Shown piece by piece: positions 28,462-37,460 of a stretch of 64,000 bases of DNA. Made by a program: the position numbers and the translations under genes. Source of the stretch: Pseudomonas batumici (GTDB taxonomy: Bacteria > Pseudomonadota > Gammaproteobacteria > Pseudomonadales > Pseudomonadaceae); the NCBI RefSeq assembly GCF_000820515.1, contig NZ_JXDG01000012.1, positions 186,001 through 250,000 on the forward strand, in the 5' to 3' direction. Under the pieces are notes generated by a model. That model saw nothing but the letters and a program-made list of their open reading frames with translations. It made no database searches and had not been told where the DNA came from. Position 1 is the stretch's first letter. The number at the start of each line of letters is the position of its first letter.

Positions 28462-29607
28462 GTGCAGATTCAGGGTCATTTCGAGCTTCAATTCGAGGCG
28501 GTACGCGAAGCCTTCGCGGCCCTTTTCGACGATCCCCAGGAGCGCGGTGCCGCGCTCTGTATCCAGATCGGCGGCGAAACCGTGGTCGATCTCTGGGCCG
28601 GCACCGCCGACAAGGACGGGGCCGAGGCCTGGCACAGCGACACCATTGCCAACCTGTTTTCCTGCACCAAGACCTTTACCGCCGTCACCGCGCTGCAACT
28701 GGTGGCCGAGGGCAAGTTGCAGCTGGATGTTCCGGTTGCCCACTATTGGCCCGAATTCGCTGCCGCCGGCAAGGCCGGCGTCACCCTGCGCCAGTTGCTC
28801 TGCCATCAGGCCGGTCTGCCCGCCCTGCGCCAGTTGCTGCCCCCCGAGGCGCTGTACAACTGGCAGACCATGGTTGACGCCCTGGCGGCCGAAGCGCCCT
28901 GGTGGACGCCCGGCGAGGGCCATGGCTACGCCGCGATCACCTATGGCTGGCTGGTGGGCGAGTTGCTGCGGCGTGCCGACGGTCGCGGGCCGGGTGAGTC
29001 CATCGTGGCGCGGATTGCCAAGCCGCTGGGGCTGGATTTCCATGTCGGCCTGGCGGACGCAGAGTTCCATCGCGTGGCGCATATCGCCCGGGGCAAGGGC
29101 AATATCGGCGACGCGGCGGCCCAGCGCCTGCTGCAAGTGACGATGCGCGAGCCCGAGGCGATGAGCACCCGGGCTTTCACCAATCCACCGTCGATCATGA
29201 CCAGCACCAACAAGCCGGAGTGGCGACGCATGCAGCAGCCGGCCGCCAACGGCCATGGCAACGCGCGCAGCCTGGCGGGGTTCTACAGTGGCCTGCTCGA
29301 CGGCCGTCTGCTGGAGGCCGACATGCTGGATGAACTGACGCGCCAGCACAGCCTGGGCATGGACAAGACCCTGCTGACCCAGACCCGTTTCGGCCTGGGC
29401 TGCATGCTCGATCAGCCGGACGTGGCCAACGCCACCTTCGGCCTGGGCGCAAAAGCCTTCGGTCACCCGGGTGCCGGTGGCTCCGTCGGTTTTGCCGACC
29501 CCGAGCACGATGTCGCCTTCGGATTCGTGACCAATACCCTCGGTCCTTATGTCCTGATGGACCCGCGGGCACAGAAGCTGGTACGGATTCTGGCCGCCTG
29601 TCTGTAG
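28462..29607 (+). CDS. Serine beta-lactamase-family esterase (EstB-like)
   Basis: A 381-residue cytoplasmic protein of the class C beta-lactamase/penicillin-binding fold. The SxxK catalytic motif is SCTK in NLFSCTKTFTAV (about residue 75), a Tyr motif is in YAAITYGWLVGELL (about 160), and a third motif is HPGAGGSVGFADP (about 340). No signal peptide is present, which argues for an esterase/hydrolase such as EstB rather than a beta-lactamase. The GTG at 28462 has GGGAG 9-13 bases upstream and gives the usual VQIQGH N-terminus; a GTG at 28447 is the alternative. Substrate unknown. Confidence 0.85.
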   Translation: MQIQGHFELQFEAVREAFAALFDDPQERGAALCIQIGGETVVDLWAGTADKDGAEAWHSDTIANLFSCTKTFTAVTALQLVAEGKLQLDVPVAHYWPEFAAAGKAGVTLRQLLCHQAGLPALRQLLPPEALYNWQTMVDALAAEAPWWTPGEGHGYAAITYGWLVGELLRRADGRGPGESIVARIAKPLGLDFHVGLADAEFHRVAHIARGKGNIGDAAAQRLLQVTMREPEAMSTRAFTNPPSIMTSTNKPEWRRMQQPAANGHGNARSLAGFYSGLLDGRLLEADMLDELTRQHSLGMDKTLLTQTRFGLGCMLDQPDVANATFGLGAKAFGHPGAGGSVGFADPEHDVAFGFVTNTLGPYVLMDPRAQKLVRILAACL

Positions 29608-29719
29608 AATGCGCGCATAAAGTCGCGGGCCGGAACCCTGTGACTTTTTTGCTTTCTATTACACTGTTCCATAGGGCCTGACGGCCCTTGTTTCTCTATC
29701 TCATTTTGTGGATCTCCCC

Positions 29720-30688
29720 ATGTCATCGAACAAGTCTCTCGCCCTGGCCATCTGTCTGATTGTGACCGGTTGCGCGCAAACTCCACAAAGTGCGGACAAA
29801 CCCGTGCCGCTGGCTACGGCGGTTGCCGCCGCCACGACTCCGGCGCCACAGGCGGACTCCGCCACCCATTGGTGGTGGCCGTTTGGCAGCTCGGACAACA
29901 AGGCCAGTGGCAAGGAAGCTACCCAGCCGCCGGTCAAGGCCGTGCCGATGCCCGACCCGAAAATCACCCAGGCCTGGCTTGACGATTACGAGCCGCGCCT
30001 GCGTACCGCGATCCAGGGCAGCTCCCTGAAGCTGGAACGGCGTGAAAACGTGCTGGTGGTCATTGCCCCGGTGGATGGTTTCTACAATCCCAAGCGTCCG
30101 GAACTGTTGCTGCCGGCCACCCTCGGTCCTTTCACCCGGATCGCCAAGACTGTCGAGGGTGACCCCAAGACCGCCGTGGTGATCCTGGGTCATGGCGACA
30201 ACAGCGCCAGCGCCGAATCGACCAAGGCCCTGAGCCAGCAACAGGCCCAGTCCGTGGCGGCGATTTTCGGCCTCAGCGGCCTGCATCGTGATCGCCTGAT
30301 GCTGCGTGGCATGGGGGCGGACATGCCGCGTGCCGCCAATGACAGCAGTGACGGCCGTGCGTTGAACCGTCGCGTGGAAATCATCCTGACTCCGCAGAAC
30401 ACCATGGTTGCGCTGCTGAGCAAATACAGCATTCCGGTTCCACCTCCGGCGCCGGTCACCCAGGTAGCGGCTGCGGATGCCAAGTCGGCAACTGCCACGG
30501 CGCCTGCGGCGAAGAAAACCGCGGCATCGACCAAGAAGGGCAAGGGCAAGGCCGCGGCCAAGAAAGCTCCGGTCCATAAGAAAGCGCCGGTCAAGAAAGC
30601 GGCGGCAACCAAGGCCGCGGCGGACAAGGACAAGGCAGCTGCGCCGGCGAAGAAAGATGCCGGCGCCGACAGCTCGACCAAGAACTGA
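29720..30688 (+). CDS. OmpA-domain lipoprotein with Lys/Ala-rich tail
   Basis: A 322-residue predicted lipoprotein. The signal segment ends at VTGC (about residue 16), an Ala/Pro linker follows, and an OmpA-C peptidoglycan-binding domain (about 120-235) contains [11 protein letters not shown] and [11 protein letters not shown]. The Asp and Arg of the diaminopimelate-binding NxxLSxxRA-type site are partly conserved ([15 protein letters not shown]). The last 75 residues (about 248-322) are an Ala/Lys-rich tail with KKAPV-type repeats, similar in composition to histone H1 or AlgP tails. pdxH follows 25 bp downstream. Confidence 0.85.
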   Translation: MSSNKSLALAICLIVTGCAQTPQSADKPVPLATAVAAATTPAPQADSATHWWWPFGSSDNKASGKEATQPPVKAVPMPDPKITQAWLDDYEPRLRTAIQGSSLKLERRENVLVVIAPVDGFYNPKRPELLLPATLGPFTRIAKTVEGDPKTAVVILGHGDNSASAESTKALSQQQAQSVAAIFGLSGLHRDRLMLRGMGADMPRAANDSSDGRALNRRVEIILTPQNTMVALLSKYSIPVPPPAPVTQVAAADAKSATATAPAAKKTAASTKKGKGKAAAKKAPVHKKAPVKKAAATKAAADKDKAAAPAKKDAGADSSTKN

Positions 30689-30713
30689 CCTGACGATCGA
30701 GAAGGAACGCTTC

Positions 30714-31361
30714 ATGACTCACGCCCTGGCGGATATGCGCCGCGACTACACCCGTGACGGTCTCACCGAGGCCCTGGCCCCGGCCGAGCCGTTCGCGTTG
30801 TTCCACCAGTGGTTCGCCGAGGCGGTGAAGACCGAGCAGGTGCCCGTCGAGGCCAATGCCATGACCCTGGCGACGGTGGACGAGGACGGGCGCCCTCATT
30901 GCCGCATCCTGTTGCTCAAGGGGCTGGACGAGGCGGGGTTTACCTTCTTCACCAACTACGACAGCGACAAGGGTCGGCAACTGGCGGCCCGCCCCTTTGC
31001 GGCGATGACCTTCTTCTGGCCGACCCTGGAGCGGCAGGTGCGGATCGAGGGGCGGGTGGTCAAGGTCTCGGCGCAAGAGTCGGATGCTTACTTCCGGGTG
31101 CGTCCGCTGGGCAGCCGGTTGGGGGCCTGGGCCTCGCCGCAAAGTCAGGTGATTGCCGGCCGGGAGGAACTCGAGGGTTTGCTCAAGAACACCGAAGCGC
31201 GCTTCAGCGATACGCAGCCCCATTGCCCCGAGCATTGGGGGGGGTATCGTCTGCTGCCGGAGCGCATCGAGTTCTGGCAAGGTCGCGCCAGCCGCCTGCA
31301 TGACCGCCTCGACTACCGTCTGGAAGAGGCGGGCTGGACGCGTCGGCGTCTAGCACCTTAG
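30714..31361 (+). CDS. pdxH: Pyridoxamine 5'-phosphate oxidase
   Basis: FMN enzyme that oxidises pyridoxine or pyridoxamine 5'-phosphate to pyridoxal 5'-phosphate. The 215-residue product has the split-barrel FMN domain with [24 protein letters not shown] (quoted in part only), [14 protein letters not shown] and the C-terminal dimerisation region with RLHDRLDYR and a basic RRRLAP end. The start at 30714 follows AAGGAACG. Its stop codon overlaps the convergent hypothetical gene by about 4 bp. Confidence 0.96.
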   Translation: MTHALADMRRDYTRDGLTEALAPAEPFALFHQWFAEAVKTEQVPVEANAMTLATVDEDGRPHCRILLLKGLDEAGFTFFTNYDSDKGRQLAARPFAAMTFFWPTLERQVRIEGRVVKVSAQESDAYFRVRPLGSRLGAWASPQSQVIAGREELEGLLKNTEARFSDTQPHCPEHWGGYRLLPERIEFWQGRASRLHDRLDYRLEEAGWTRRRLAP

Positions 31362-31678
31362 TGGCGCGAGCCGTTCGCGGTTCGATCAGGCGGCGTTGCA
31401 AGAGCGTTCGCCTGATCCCTCCCTGGCAAATCCTTGTCCAGGCCCTGATCCGGATAACCTGCAGCCGCGGCCTCAAGCCATTGCTGCAAGTCCCGGCGCT
31501 TGATCTTCTGCTCCCTGGCCGCAGTCAGGCGTTCGAGCATGAACTTTTTGTGTAATTCGTTGTCTCCCGCTAGCGATAACGCCAGATCGCGGTCCGTCCA
31601 ACGTCTGATCCTGATATACAGCCAGCCGTGGAAATACAGTCCGGCTGCCGTAGCGATTGCGATGATGAAGTAGTCCAT
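31358..31678 (-). CDS. Small conserved protein with N-terminal membrane anchor
   Basis: A 106-residue protein: one hydrophobic N-terminal helix (about residues 3-20, [19 protein letters not shown]), then a charged cytoplasmic region with an amphipathic helix around [19 protein letters not shown]. No known domain is recognised. Its 3' end overlaps the end of pdxH on the other strand. It is probably real, because the protein is well formed with membrane-anchor-plus-helix architecture, but no function can be given. Confidence 0.65.
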   Translation of the reverse strand: MDYFIIAIATAAGLYFHGWLYIRIRRWTDRDLALSLAGDNELHKKFMLERLTAAREQKIKRRDLQQWLEAAAAGYPDQGLDKDLPGRDQANALATPPDRTANGSRH

Positions 31679-31912
31679 GTCGTTGGTTCTTGGCCGGTTG
31701 CGGTGGTTGTCGTAGCGATTCAGTTGTCGCTGATTGTTTCAACTGCTGGGCAGCCCGGGCAGGCGGATCGAAATCGCGCTACCCTATATCCCCGCTCATT
31801 TGGGCACCGTGGCTGTACGGGTGCTGAATGAAAACCATTTTATCCGTGCGCTGCCGTGACAGGGATCAAGCTGCGGAGTTTAATTAAAGTCATATCCTAT
31901 GGAGTTGATCCT

Positions 31913-32377
31913 ATGCGTAAGTCTGTTTTGTTGATTGCTTCCTTCTCCACGATGGCCATGCTGTTGGGTGGTTGCGCCAGCAGCCTGACGGGCGACTCCT
32001 ATTCCCGTGACGAAGCGCGTCGCGTCCAGACCATCCGCATGGGCACCATCGAGTCGCTGCGTCCGGTGAAAATCGAAGGTACCAACTCGCCAATCGGTGC
32101 CGGTGCCGGTGCAATTATCGGTGGTGTCGGCGGCAGCGCGATCGGCGGTGGCCGTGGCAGTATCGTGACCGCGGTGGCCGGTGCGGTGGCCGGTGGCGTG
32201 CTGGGTAACATGGCTGAAAAAGGCCTCACCAGTGCCCAGGGTGTTGAAATCACCGTTCGTGAAGATGACGGCAGCATGCGTGCCTATGTTCAAGAAGTGC
32301 AACCGAACGAAATCTTCCGGGTTGGCGAGCGCGTGCGTATTGCCACCGTTGGCGGCACCAGCCGCGTGACCCACTGA
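31913..32377 (+). CDS. slyB: SlyB-family glycine-zipper outer-membrane lipoprotein
   Basis: A 154-residue lipoprotein with lipobox LLGGC (Cys near 21) and a glycine-zipper 2TM segment (about residues 62-103) made of repeats such as GAGAGAIIGGVGGSAIGGG. A C-terminal beta domain (about 105-150) carries VEITVREDDGSMRAYVQE. This is the SlyB/PcpL-type layout linked to outer-membrane stability and PhoPQ/Mg2+ responses in enterics. The start follows GGAGTTGATCCT. A strong terminator (32399-32440) closes the gene. Confidence 0.88.
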   Translation: MRKSVLLIASFSTMAMLLGGCASSLTGDSYSRDEARRVQTIRMGTIESLRPVKIEGTNSPIGAGAGAIIGGVGGSAIGGGRGSIVTAVAGAVAGGVLGNMAEKGLTSAQGVEITVREDDGSMRAYVQEVQPNEIFRVGERVRIATVGGTSRVTH

Positions 32378-32398
32378 TTTCACTTTCCGCTGTCAAAA

Positions 32399-32440
32399 GA
32401 AAACCCCGGCCAGGGAACTGGTCGGGGTTTTCTTTTTTTT
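32399..32440 (+). terminator. Intrinsic terminator after slyB
   Basis: GAAAACCCCGGCC and GGTCGGGGTTTTC form a long stem around CAGGGAACT-type loop sequence, followed by TTTTTTTT. It lies between slyB and the convergent nhaA gene and may act in both directions. Confidence 0.88.
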
Positions 32441-32486
32441 GTGTTGCTGGCCTGGAGGTCGCTACGAACCTTGTAGCAACCGACCT

Positions 32487-33668
32487 TCAGGTCGTGCTGG
32501 ATTTGCGACTGGCCGCCGCCGTCACGGCATAGCCGATCAGTGCCGCCAGGATCGAGCCGGTGAGAATTCCCATGCGGTCCATGCCCGCGTAGTCGCTGCT
32601 GCCCGGAATAAAGGCCAGGGAGCCGACGAACAGGCTCATGGTGAAACCTATCCCGCACAGGATCGCCACGCCGAACAGTTGCCCCCAGTTGGCCCCGTTC
32701 GGCAGCGCCGCCAGACCGGCCTTGACCGCCAGCCAGGTCAGGCCGAAGACACCGACCGTCTTGCCGATCAGCAGGCCCGCGGCGATGCCCATCGGCACGT
32801 GATGGGTAAAGCTTTCCAACTGCACACCGGCCAGGGAGACGCCGGCATTGGCAAAGGCGAACAGCGGCAGGATGCCGAACGCCACCCAGGGATGCAGCGC
32901 ATGCTCCAGGCTCAGCAGCGGCGAGCTTTCGGCGTTGCGGGTGCGCAACGGGATACAGAACGCCAGGGCCACGCCGGCCAGCGTGGCGTGCACACCACTC
33001 TTGAGCACGCAGACCCAGAGAATCAGGCCGATCACCAGATAGGGCCCGAGCTTGACCACGCCCAGGCGATTCATCGCGATCAGCGCCACCAGGCAGGCCC
33101 CCGCCAGTATCAGCGACAGCGTCGACAGTTCATGGGAGTAGAAGATCGCGATGACGATGATCGCGCCCAGGTCATCGATGATCGCCAGGGTCATCAGGAA
33201 CAGTTTCAGCGACACCGGCACACGCTTGCCGAGCAAGGCCAGTACGCCGAGGGCGAAGGCGATGTCGGTGGCCATGGGAATCGCCCAGCCGCCGAGGGCC
33301 GCCGGATTGTCACGGTTCAGGAACCAGTAGATCAGCGCCGGTACCACCATGCCGCCGATGGCCGCCGCGCCCGGCAGCACGACCTGGGACGGCTTGGACA
33401 GGTGGCCTTCGAGGAGCTCGCGCTTGACCTCCAGGCCAATCAGCAGGAAGAACAGTGCCATCAGGCCGTCGTTGATCCACAGCAGCAAGGGCTTGGCGAT
33501 TTTCAGGGCGCCGACCTGAGCCACCACCGGCACATCCAGCAGGCCGCCGTAGAGGTGCGACAGCGGCGAGTTGTTGATGATCAGGGCCAGGGCTGCAGCG
33601 GCAATCAATAGCAGACCGCTGGCAGCTTCCAACTGAAAGAAACGGGTGAAAGTGCTACGCAGAGGCAA
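32487..33668 (-). CDS. nhaA: Na+/H+ antiporter NhaA
   Basis: Electrogenic 2H+/Na+ antiporter of the inner membrane, important for pH and sodium homeostasis. The 393-residue product has about 12 transmembrane segments and the ion-binding Asp-Asp pair in [16 protein letters not shown] (matching Asp163/Asp164 of E. coli). [17 protein letters not shown] is the conserved region near helix II-III. The stop-side intergenic region holds the slyB terminator. Upstream lies a 320-bp region with an AT-rich imperfect inverted repeat (about 33727-33760) that could be its promoter or operator. Confidence 0.96.
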   Translation of the reverse strand: MPLRSTFTRFFQLEAASGLLLIAAAALALIINNSPLSHLYGGLLDVPVVAQVGALKIAKPLLLWINDGLMALFFLLIGLEVKRELLEGHLSKPSQVVLPGAAAIGGMVVPALIYWFLNRDNPAALGGWAIPMATDIAFALGVLALLGKRVPVSLKLFLMTLAIIDDLGAIIVIAIFYSHELSTLSLILAGACLVALIAMNRLGVVKLGPYLVIGLILWVCVLKSGVHATLAGVALAFCIPLRTRNAESSPLLSLEHALHPWVAFGILPLFAFANAGVSLAGVQLESFTHHVPMGIAAGLLIGKTVGVFGLTWLAVKAGLAALPNGANWGQLFGVAILCGIGFTMSLFVGSLAFIPGSSDYAGMDRMGILTGSILAALIGYAVTAAASRKSSTT

Positions 33669-33988
33669 GGTCGCTCTCCATCGGTGAATGCAAAAGGTAG
33701 GACACCCTAACCCGTACTGTTAGTTGTTAAAACAAAAATTATATTCTTTTTTGTTATAAGCGGGTGCTTGAGGGGTGGATGGCAAAGAGCCTAGCAGTTA
33801 TGTGTCTAAATGCGTCTTCACTGTATCTGTGCGCTGCGTAGGAAACTTCCTATAGTGAGGGGATGACCGCGGTGGGGCCTGTCAGAGACCCGATCTTTCT
33901 TTATCCTCCAACGGTTTGGCCATGGGCCAGTGGCGCAGCCAGCCGTCAGTGTTTTCGAGCACATCCGTTCCAAGACGAGTAATCCATC
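33669..33988. promoter_or_regulatory. Divergent promoter region, nhaA / PLP synthase
   Basis: 320 bp without a gene between divergent nhaA and the cysteine synthase-like gene. It contains an AT-rich stretch with an imperfect inverted repeat (TTAAAACAAAAA near 33727 against TTTTTTGTTATAA near 33750). Separately, there is a perfect palindrome TAGGAA-AC-TTCCTA at 33839-33852. No regulator is identified. Confidence 0.5.
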
Positions 33989-35083
33989 ATGATCGACAAC
34001 CGACAGTGGGCCCGGGAAGCCATCCGGATCATTGAAGCCGACTTCCAGCGCAGTGCCGATACCCACTTGATCCCGTTGCCGCTACCGGGCCTGCCGGGCA
34101 TCGAGCTGTACTTCAAGGACGAATCCAGCCATCCGACCGGCAGCCTGAAGCACCGCCTGGCGCGTTCGCTGTTCCTCTATGCGCTGTGTAATGGCTGGCT
34201 GCATCCGGGAGCGCCGGTGATCGAGGCGTCCAGCGGCTCGACGGCAATTTCCGAAGCCTACTTCGCGCGCCTGCTGGGTTTGCCCTTTATCGCGGTGATG
34301 CCGGCCACCACCTCCCAGGAAAAGATCGCGCAGATCGCCTTCTACGGCGGCAAGAGCCACCTGGTGGAGGATCCGACGCAGATCTATGCCGAGTCCGAGC
34401 GCCTGGCCCGGGAGAGCGGCGGTCATTTCATGGATCAGTTCACCTATGCCGAGCGGGCCACGGACTGGCGGGCGAACAACAACATCGCCGAGTCGATTTT
34501 CCAGCAACTGCGTTTCGAGCGTCACCCGGAACCGAGCTGGTTGATTTCCAGTCCCGGTACCGGTGGGACCACGGCGACCCTCGGTCGCTATGTGCGTTAT
34601 CGCCAGCATTGCACCCGGGTGTTGTGCGCCGATGCCGAGCGTTCGGTGTTCTTCGATTTCTACCAGACCGGCGATGCCGGGCTGCGCCTGGACTGCGGTT
34701 CGCGGATCGAAGGGATCGGGCGTCCGCGGGTTGAGGCGTCGTTCCTGCCCACGGTGATCGATGCCATGGTCAAGGTGCCGGATGCCTTGTCCCTGGCGGC
34801 CATGCACTATCTGGCGCAGCACCTGGGGCGTCGGGTCGGGGGATCCAGCGGCACCAACCTGATCGGCGCGTTGATGGCGGCGCGGCAGATGGTCGAGGCG
34901 GGGGAGAGTGGCTCGATCGTGGCGATCCTGTGCGACGGCGGCGAGCGTTACGCCACCACCTACTACGATCCGCAATGGCTGGCGGCGCAGGGGTATGAGC
35001 TGGATGAGCTGATCGAGACCGTGGCGGCCTGTGTCGAGCGCGGTGAGGCGTTGCCCGAGAGCGTGCTGCGGGCCGGGATCTGA
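33989..35083 (+). CDS. PLP-dependent cysteine synthase-family protein
   Basis: A 364-residue fold-type II PLP enzyme. The Schiff-base Lys is in [16 protein letters not shown] (about residue 52). The Asn/Ser substrate loop is [16 protein letters not shown], and a phosphate-binding Gly loop [16 protein letters not shown] lies near 190. Length and motifs fit the O-acetylserine sulfhydrylase/cystathionine beta-synthase superfamily. The protein is longer than CysK/CysM and has an unusual C-terminal 50 residues. Whether it makes cysteine, another beta-substituted alanine, or degrades cysteine cannot be decided from sequence. It stands alone, with a long promoter region and a repeat element downstream. 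Confidence 0.85.
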   Translation: MIDNRQWAREAIRIIEADFQRSADTHLIPLPLPGLPGIELYFKDESSHPTGSLKHRLARSLFLYALCNGWLHPGAPVIEASSGSTAISEAYFARLLGLPFIAVMPATTSQEKIAQIAFYGGKSHLVEDPTQIYAESERLARESGGHFMDQFTYAERATDWRANNNIAESIFQQLRFERHPEPSWLISSPGTGGTTATLGRYVRYRQHCTRVLCADAERSVFFDFYQTGDAGLRLDCGSRIEGIGRPRVEASFLPTVIDAMVKVPDALSLAAMHYLAQHLGRRVGGSSGTNLIGALMAARQMVEAGESGSIVAILCDGGERYATTYYDPQWLAAQGYELDELIETVAACVERGEALPESVLRAGI

Positions 35084-35110
35084 GCCCGGTACTCCTGGGG
35101 AATTGACATC

Positions 35111-35259
35111 TGTGGCGAGCGGGCTTGTCGGAACGCCGCACCGCCGCGCTGGGGTGCGAAGCGCCCCTAAAACCGGCGAACTCGGTCTATCAGGTAGACC
35201 GAGGTGATGGGTTTTACGACTGCTTCGCAGTCGAGCGTGGGCAAGCCCACTCGCCACAA
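35111..35259. repeat. Composite inverted-repeat element (BIME/MITE-like)
   Basis: About 149 bp bounded by terminal inverted repeats: TGTGGCGAGCGGGCTTG at the left and CAAGCCCACTCGCCACAA at the right. Inside are two further hairpins, CTCGGTCTATCAGGTAGACCGAG and GACTGCTTCGCAGTC, the first reported here by its stem CTCGGTCTA/TAGACCGAG. It lies between the convergent ends of the PLP enzyme gene and rhlG and differs in sequence from the other REPs in the window. Confidence 0.8.
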
Positions 35260-35283
35260 GTTAGCCCTCAGCAGTTCCTATAG

Positions 35284-36054
35284 TTACAGGCTGAACCCAC
35301 CATCCAACGGGATGATATTTCCGGTCATATAGGCCCCGGCGGTACTCGCCAAACTGATCGCCAGCGCCGCCATTTCCTCCTCGCGCCCCCAGCGCTGCAT
35401 GGGAATCAAGGCCGTATCCTCGGCCAGCGCCTGCTCGTCGTTGCCGATGTGCTGGGTCATCTTGCTCGGGAAGCGTCCCGGCGCAATCACATTGACGTTG
35501 ATGTGCTGGCTGACCAGTTCCCGCGCCAGGATCCGTGACAACTGATGCAGGGCGGCTTTGCTCGGGCCGTAGGCATAGGCCTCTTCGCCGAATGACGAAA
35601 TCCCCGCCACCGAACCGATATTGATGATCCTGGCCGGGTTCGCCGCCGAACCGGCCTTGCGCAGCAATGGCAGGAACTGCTGGATGCAATTGAAGACCGA
35701 GGTCACGTTCAGTTGCATGACCTTCTCCCAGCCTTTCACCGGATAGCTTTCCAGCGGGGCGCCCCAGGTGGTGCCGGCGTTGTTGACCAGGATATCCAGC
35801 CGATCGATCTGCTCACCCAGGCGCGTCGCCAAGGCCTGCACGCCTTCCTCTGTCGCCAGGTTGGCGGCCAGGGCCTGGCAATGGCCCAGGGCGCCGAGTT
35901 CCTCGGCGGTCTGCTGGCAGGCCTGGGCATCCCGGGCGCAGACGTAGACCTGGGCACCGGCCTCGACAAAGGCCTTGGCGATCATCTTGCCGATACCGCG
36001 GGTACCGCCGGTCACCAGTGCGGTGCGGCCTTGCAGGGAGAAGTAAGGGTGCAT
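35284..36054 (-). CDS. rhlG: Beta-ketoacyl reductase RhlG-like short-chain dehydrogenase
   Basis: NADPH-dependent short-chain dehydrogenase/reductase of 256 residues, very similar in appearance to P. aeruginosa RhlG. It begins MHPYFSLQGRTALVTGGTR, with the TGGTRGIGK cofactor motif and NNAG. The catalytic Ser is in NIGSVAG, Tyr-Lys is in YAYGPSKAAL, and the C-terminal MTGNIIPLDGG is typical. RhlG was linked to beta-hydroxy acid supply for rhamnolipid/PHA synthesis, though its in vivo role is debated. No rhlAB are nearby. The start at 36054 is chosen on the MHPYFSL N-terminus; an extended start at 36084 is possible. Confidence 0.85.
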   Translation of the reverse strand: MHPYFSLQGRTALVTGGTRGIGKMIAKAFVEAGAQVYVCARDAQACQQTAEELGALGHCQALAANLATEEGVQALATRLGEQIDRLDILVNNAGTTWGAPLESYPVKGWEKVMQLNVTSVFNCIQQFLPLLRKAGSAANPARIINIGSVAGISSFGEEAYAYGPSKAALHQLSRILARELVSQHINVNVIAPGRFPSKMTQHIGNDEQALAEDTALIPMQRWGREEEMAALAISLASTAGAYMTGNIIPLDGGFSL

Positions 36055-36158
36055 GGCGAATCCTGAGTGCGAAAAGGTCTCCATACCCTAGCCGCCAGGT
36101 GTCAAAAGCGGAGCCACTATTGGGCGGCGCAATGATGCGCCATGCACGCCGATGCGGA

Positions 36159-36629
36159 TCAGCCGCGAACGCGCAGCGTCAGGCCCTTGAGGAAGTTGCG
36201 CAACAGCTGGTCGCCGCAGGGACGGTAGTTGGTGTGGCCGAACTTGCGGAACAGCGCGCTCAGCTCGGGCTTGGACACCGGGAACTCGGCGGCCTTGAGA
36301 ATGGCGTGCATGTCGTCTTCCTTCAGTTCGAAGGCGACCCGCAGTTTCTTCAGGATGATGTTGTTGGTCACCGGCAGCTCGATCGGCAACGCCGGCCGGC
36401 TTTCGTCCTTGCCGCGCTTGAAGATCACCAGACCGTCGAGGAAATGCGCCATCACTTCGTCCGGGCAATGCACGAAGCCCTCTTCCTCATCCTTTTTCAG
36501 GTAGGTGACGATAGCCGCCTTGCTCACTTCGAAGCCGGTCAACTTGATGATCTCGACGACCTTGCTGTCGCTGATGTCGAGCATGTAGCGCACGCTGCGC
36601 AGTACATCGTTGTGAATCATGTGAGCCAT
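36159..36629 (-). CDS. DUF1456 family protein (YehS-like)
   Basis: A 156-residue protein of two tandem DUF1456 repeats. The first (about residues 5-70) contains NDVLRSVRYMLDISDSKVVEIIKL; the second (about 90-152) contains NNIILKKLRVAFELKEDDMHAI. Both are quoted only in part, and both are predicted helical. The E. coli relative is YehS, of unknown function. A start at 36629 or at the second Met (36620) is possible; neither has a strong ribosome-binding site. It lies 45 bp after the pseudouridine-synthase-like gene on the same strand and is likely co-transcribed. Confidence 0.85.
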   Translation of the reverse strand: MAHMIHNDVLRSVRYMLDISDSKVVEIIKLTGFEVSKAAIVTYLKKDEEEGFVHCPDEVMAHFLDGLVIFKRGKDESRPALPIELPVTNNIILKKLRVAFELKEDDMHAILKAAEFPVSKPELSALFRKFGHTNYRPCGDQLLRNFLKGLTLRVRG

Positions 36630-36674
36630 CCGTAAGAGGTGGGCGCCGCGCGTCTGGCGCGACGTTGAAAGGGG

Positions 36675-37385
36675 TTAGAATTTTTCCTTGGCCGACAGAT
36701 AGCGCCATTGGCCCACGGGCACCTTGCCGATGGAAACGCCACCGATACGGATCCGGCGGATGGCCACGACCTTGAGCCCGACGGCCTGGCAAAACAGCGC
36801 GATCACCCCCGGTTGCGGATTTTTCATCGCGAAACGCAGGCGGTTCTCGTTCTGCCAGCTTGCTTTCACTGCAGGCAGCTCGCGGCCCTTGTAGGTCAGG
36901 CCATGGCTCAGGCGGTTGAGGCCGTGCTCGACGATGTCGCCACTGACCTCCACCACATATTCCTGCTCGATCTTGGCGGCGTCGGCGGTGAGCTTGCGCA
37001 GGATTTTCCAGTCCTGGGTGAACACCACCAGGCCGCTGGCACCGGCTTGCAGGTCGGCGCCCGCGGTCAGGCGCAGGAAGTGCCCCTTGAGCGGGCGCTT
37101 ACCATAGCGGTGCTCCTCGCTGAGCGTATCGGCACGCAGCAGTTGCAGCGCGCTGTCGAGGTCGAGGCCGGCCGGTTGGTGCAGCAGCAGGGTGACCGGT
37201 TCCGGCGCGGTGGCCTTGGCCTCGGGGTCCAGTTCGACTTTCTGGGCCGCGACCTTGTACTGCGGTTCGTCGATGACTTCGCCATCGACCGTGACCCAGC
37301 CGCCTTCGATGAACAGTTCGGCCTCCCGACGGGAGCAGCCGACCAGTTCGATCAGGCGTTTGGAGAGGCGAATGGGTTCAGACAT
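36675..37385 (-). CDS. RluF/RsuA-type pseudouridine synthase homologue, catalytic Asp not evident
   Basis: A 236-residue protein with an N-terminal S4 RNA-binding domain (about residues 4-60, RLSKRLIELVGCSRREAELFIEGG) and a pseudouridine-synthase-like fold after it; the S4 stretch is quoted only as its conserved core. In active RsuA/RluF enzymes the motif GRLDxxTxGL carries the catalytic Asp five residues before the Gly. Here the matching segment reads GADLQAGASGL, with Gln at that position and an Asp two residues further upstream. KIEQEYVVEV, typical of the family, is present. It is therefore either a divergent active enzyme or an RNA-binding, non-catalytic member. Confidence 0.8.
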   Translation of the reverse strand: MSEPIRLSKRLIELVGCSRREAELFIEGGWVTVDGEVIDEPQYKVAAQKVELDPEAKATAPEPVTLLLHQPAGLDLDSALQLLRADTLSEEHRYGKRPLKGHFLRLTAGADLQAGASGLVVFTQDWKILRKLTADAAKIEQEYVVEVSGDIVEHGLNRLSHGLTYKGRELPAVKASWQNENRLRFAMKNPQPGVIALFCQAVGLKVVAIRRIRIGGVSIGKVPVGQWRYLSAKEKF

Positions 37386-37460
37386 GACGGCGGCCGTAAA
37401 AAAGGGGGGCGGCTATTGTACCTGCCTGGCGCCGGTTAAGCCCGGCAACATTTGTCGCAC

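Noticed and set aside
33720..33765. Riboswitch upstream of nhaA
   Set aside because: Only an AT-rich imperfect repeat is visible; there is no compact conserved fold or terminator/anti-terminator pair that would support a sodium riboswitch.
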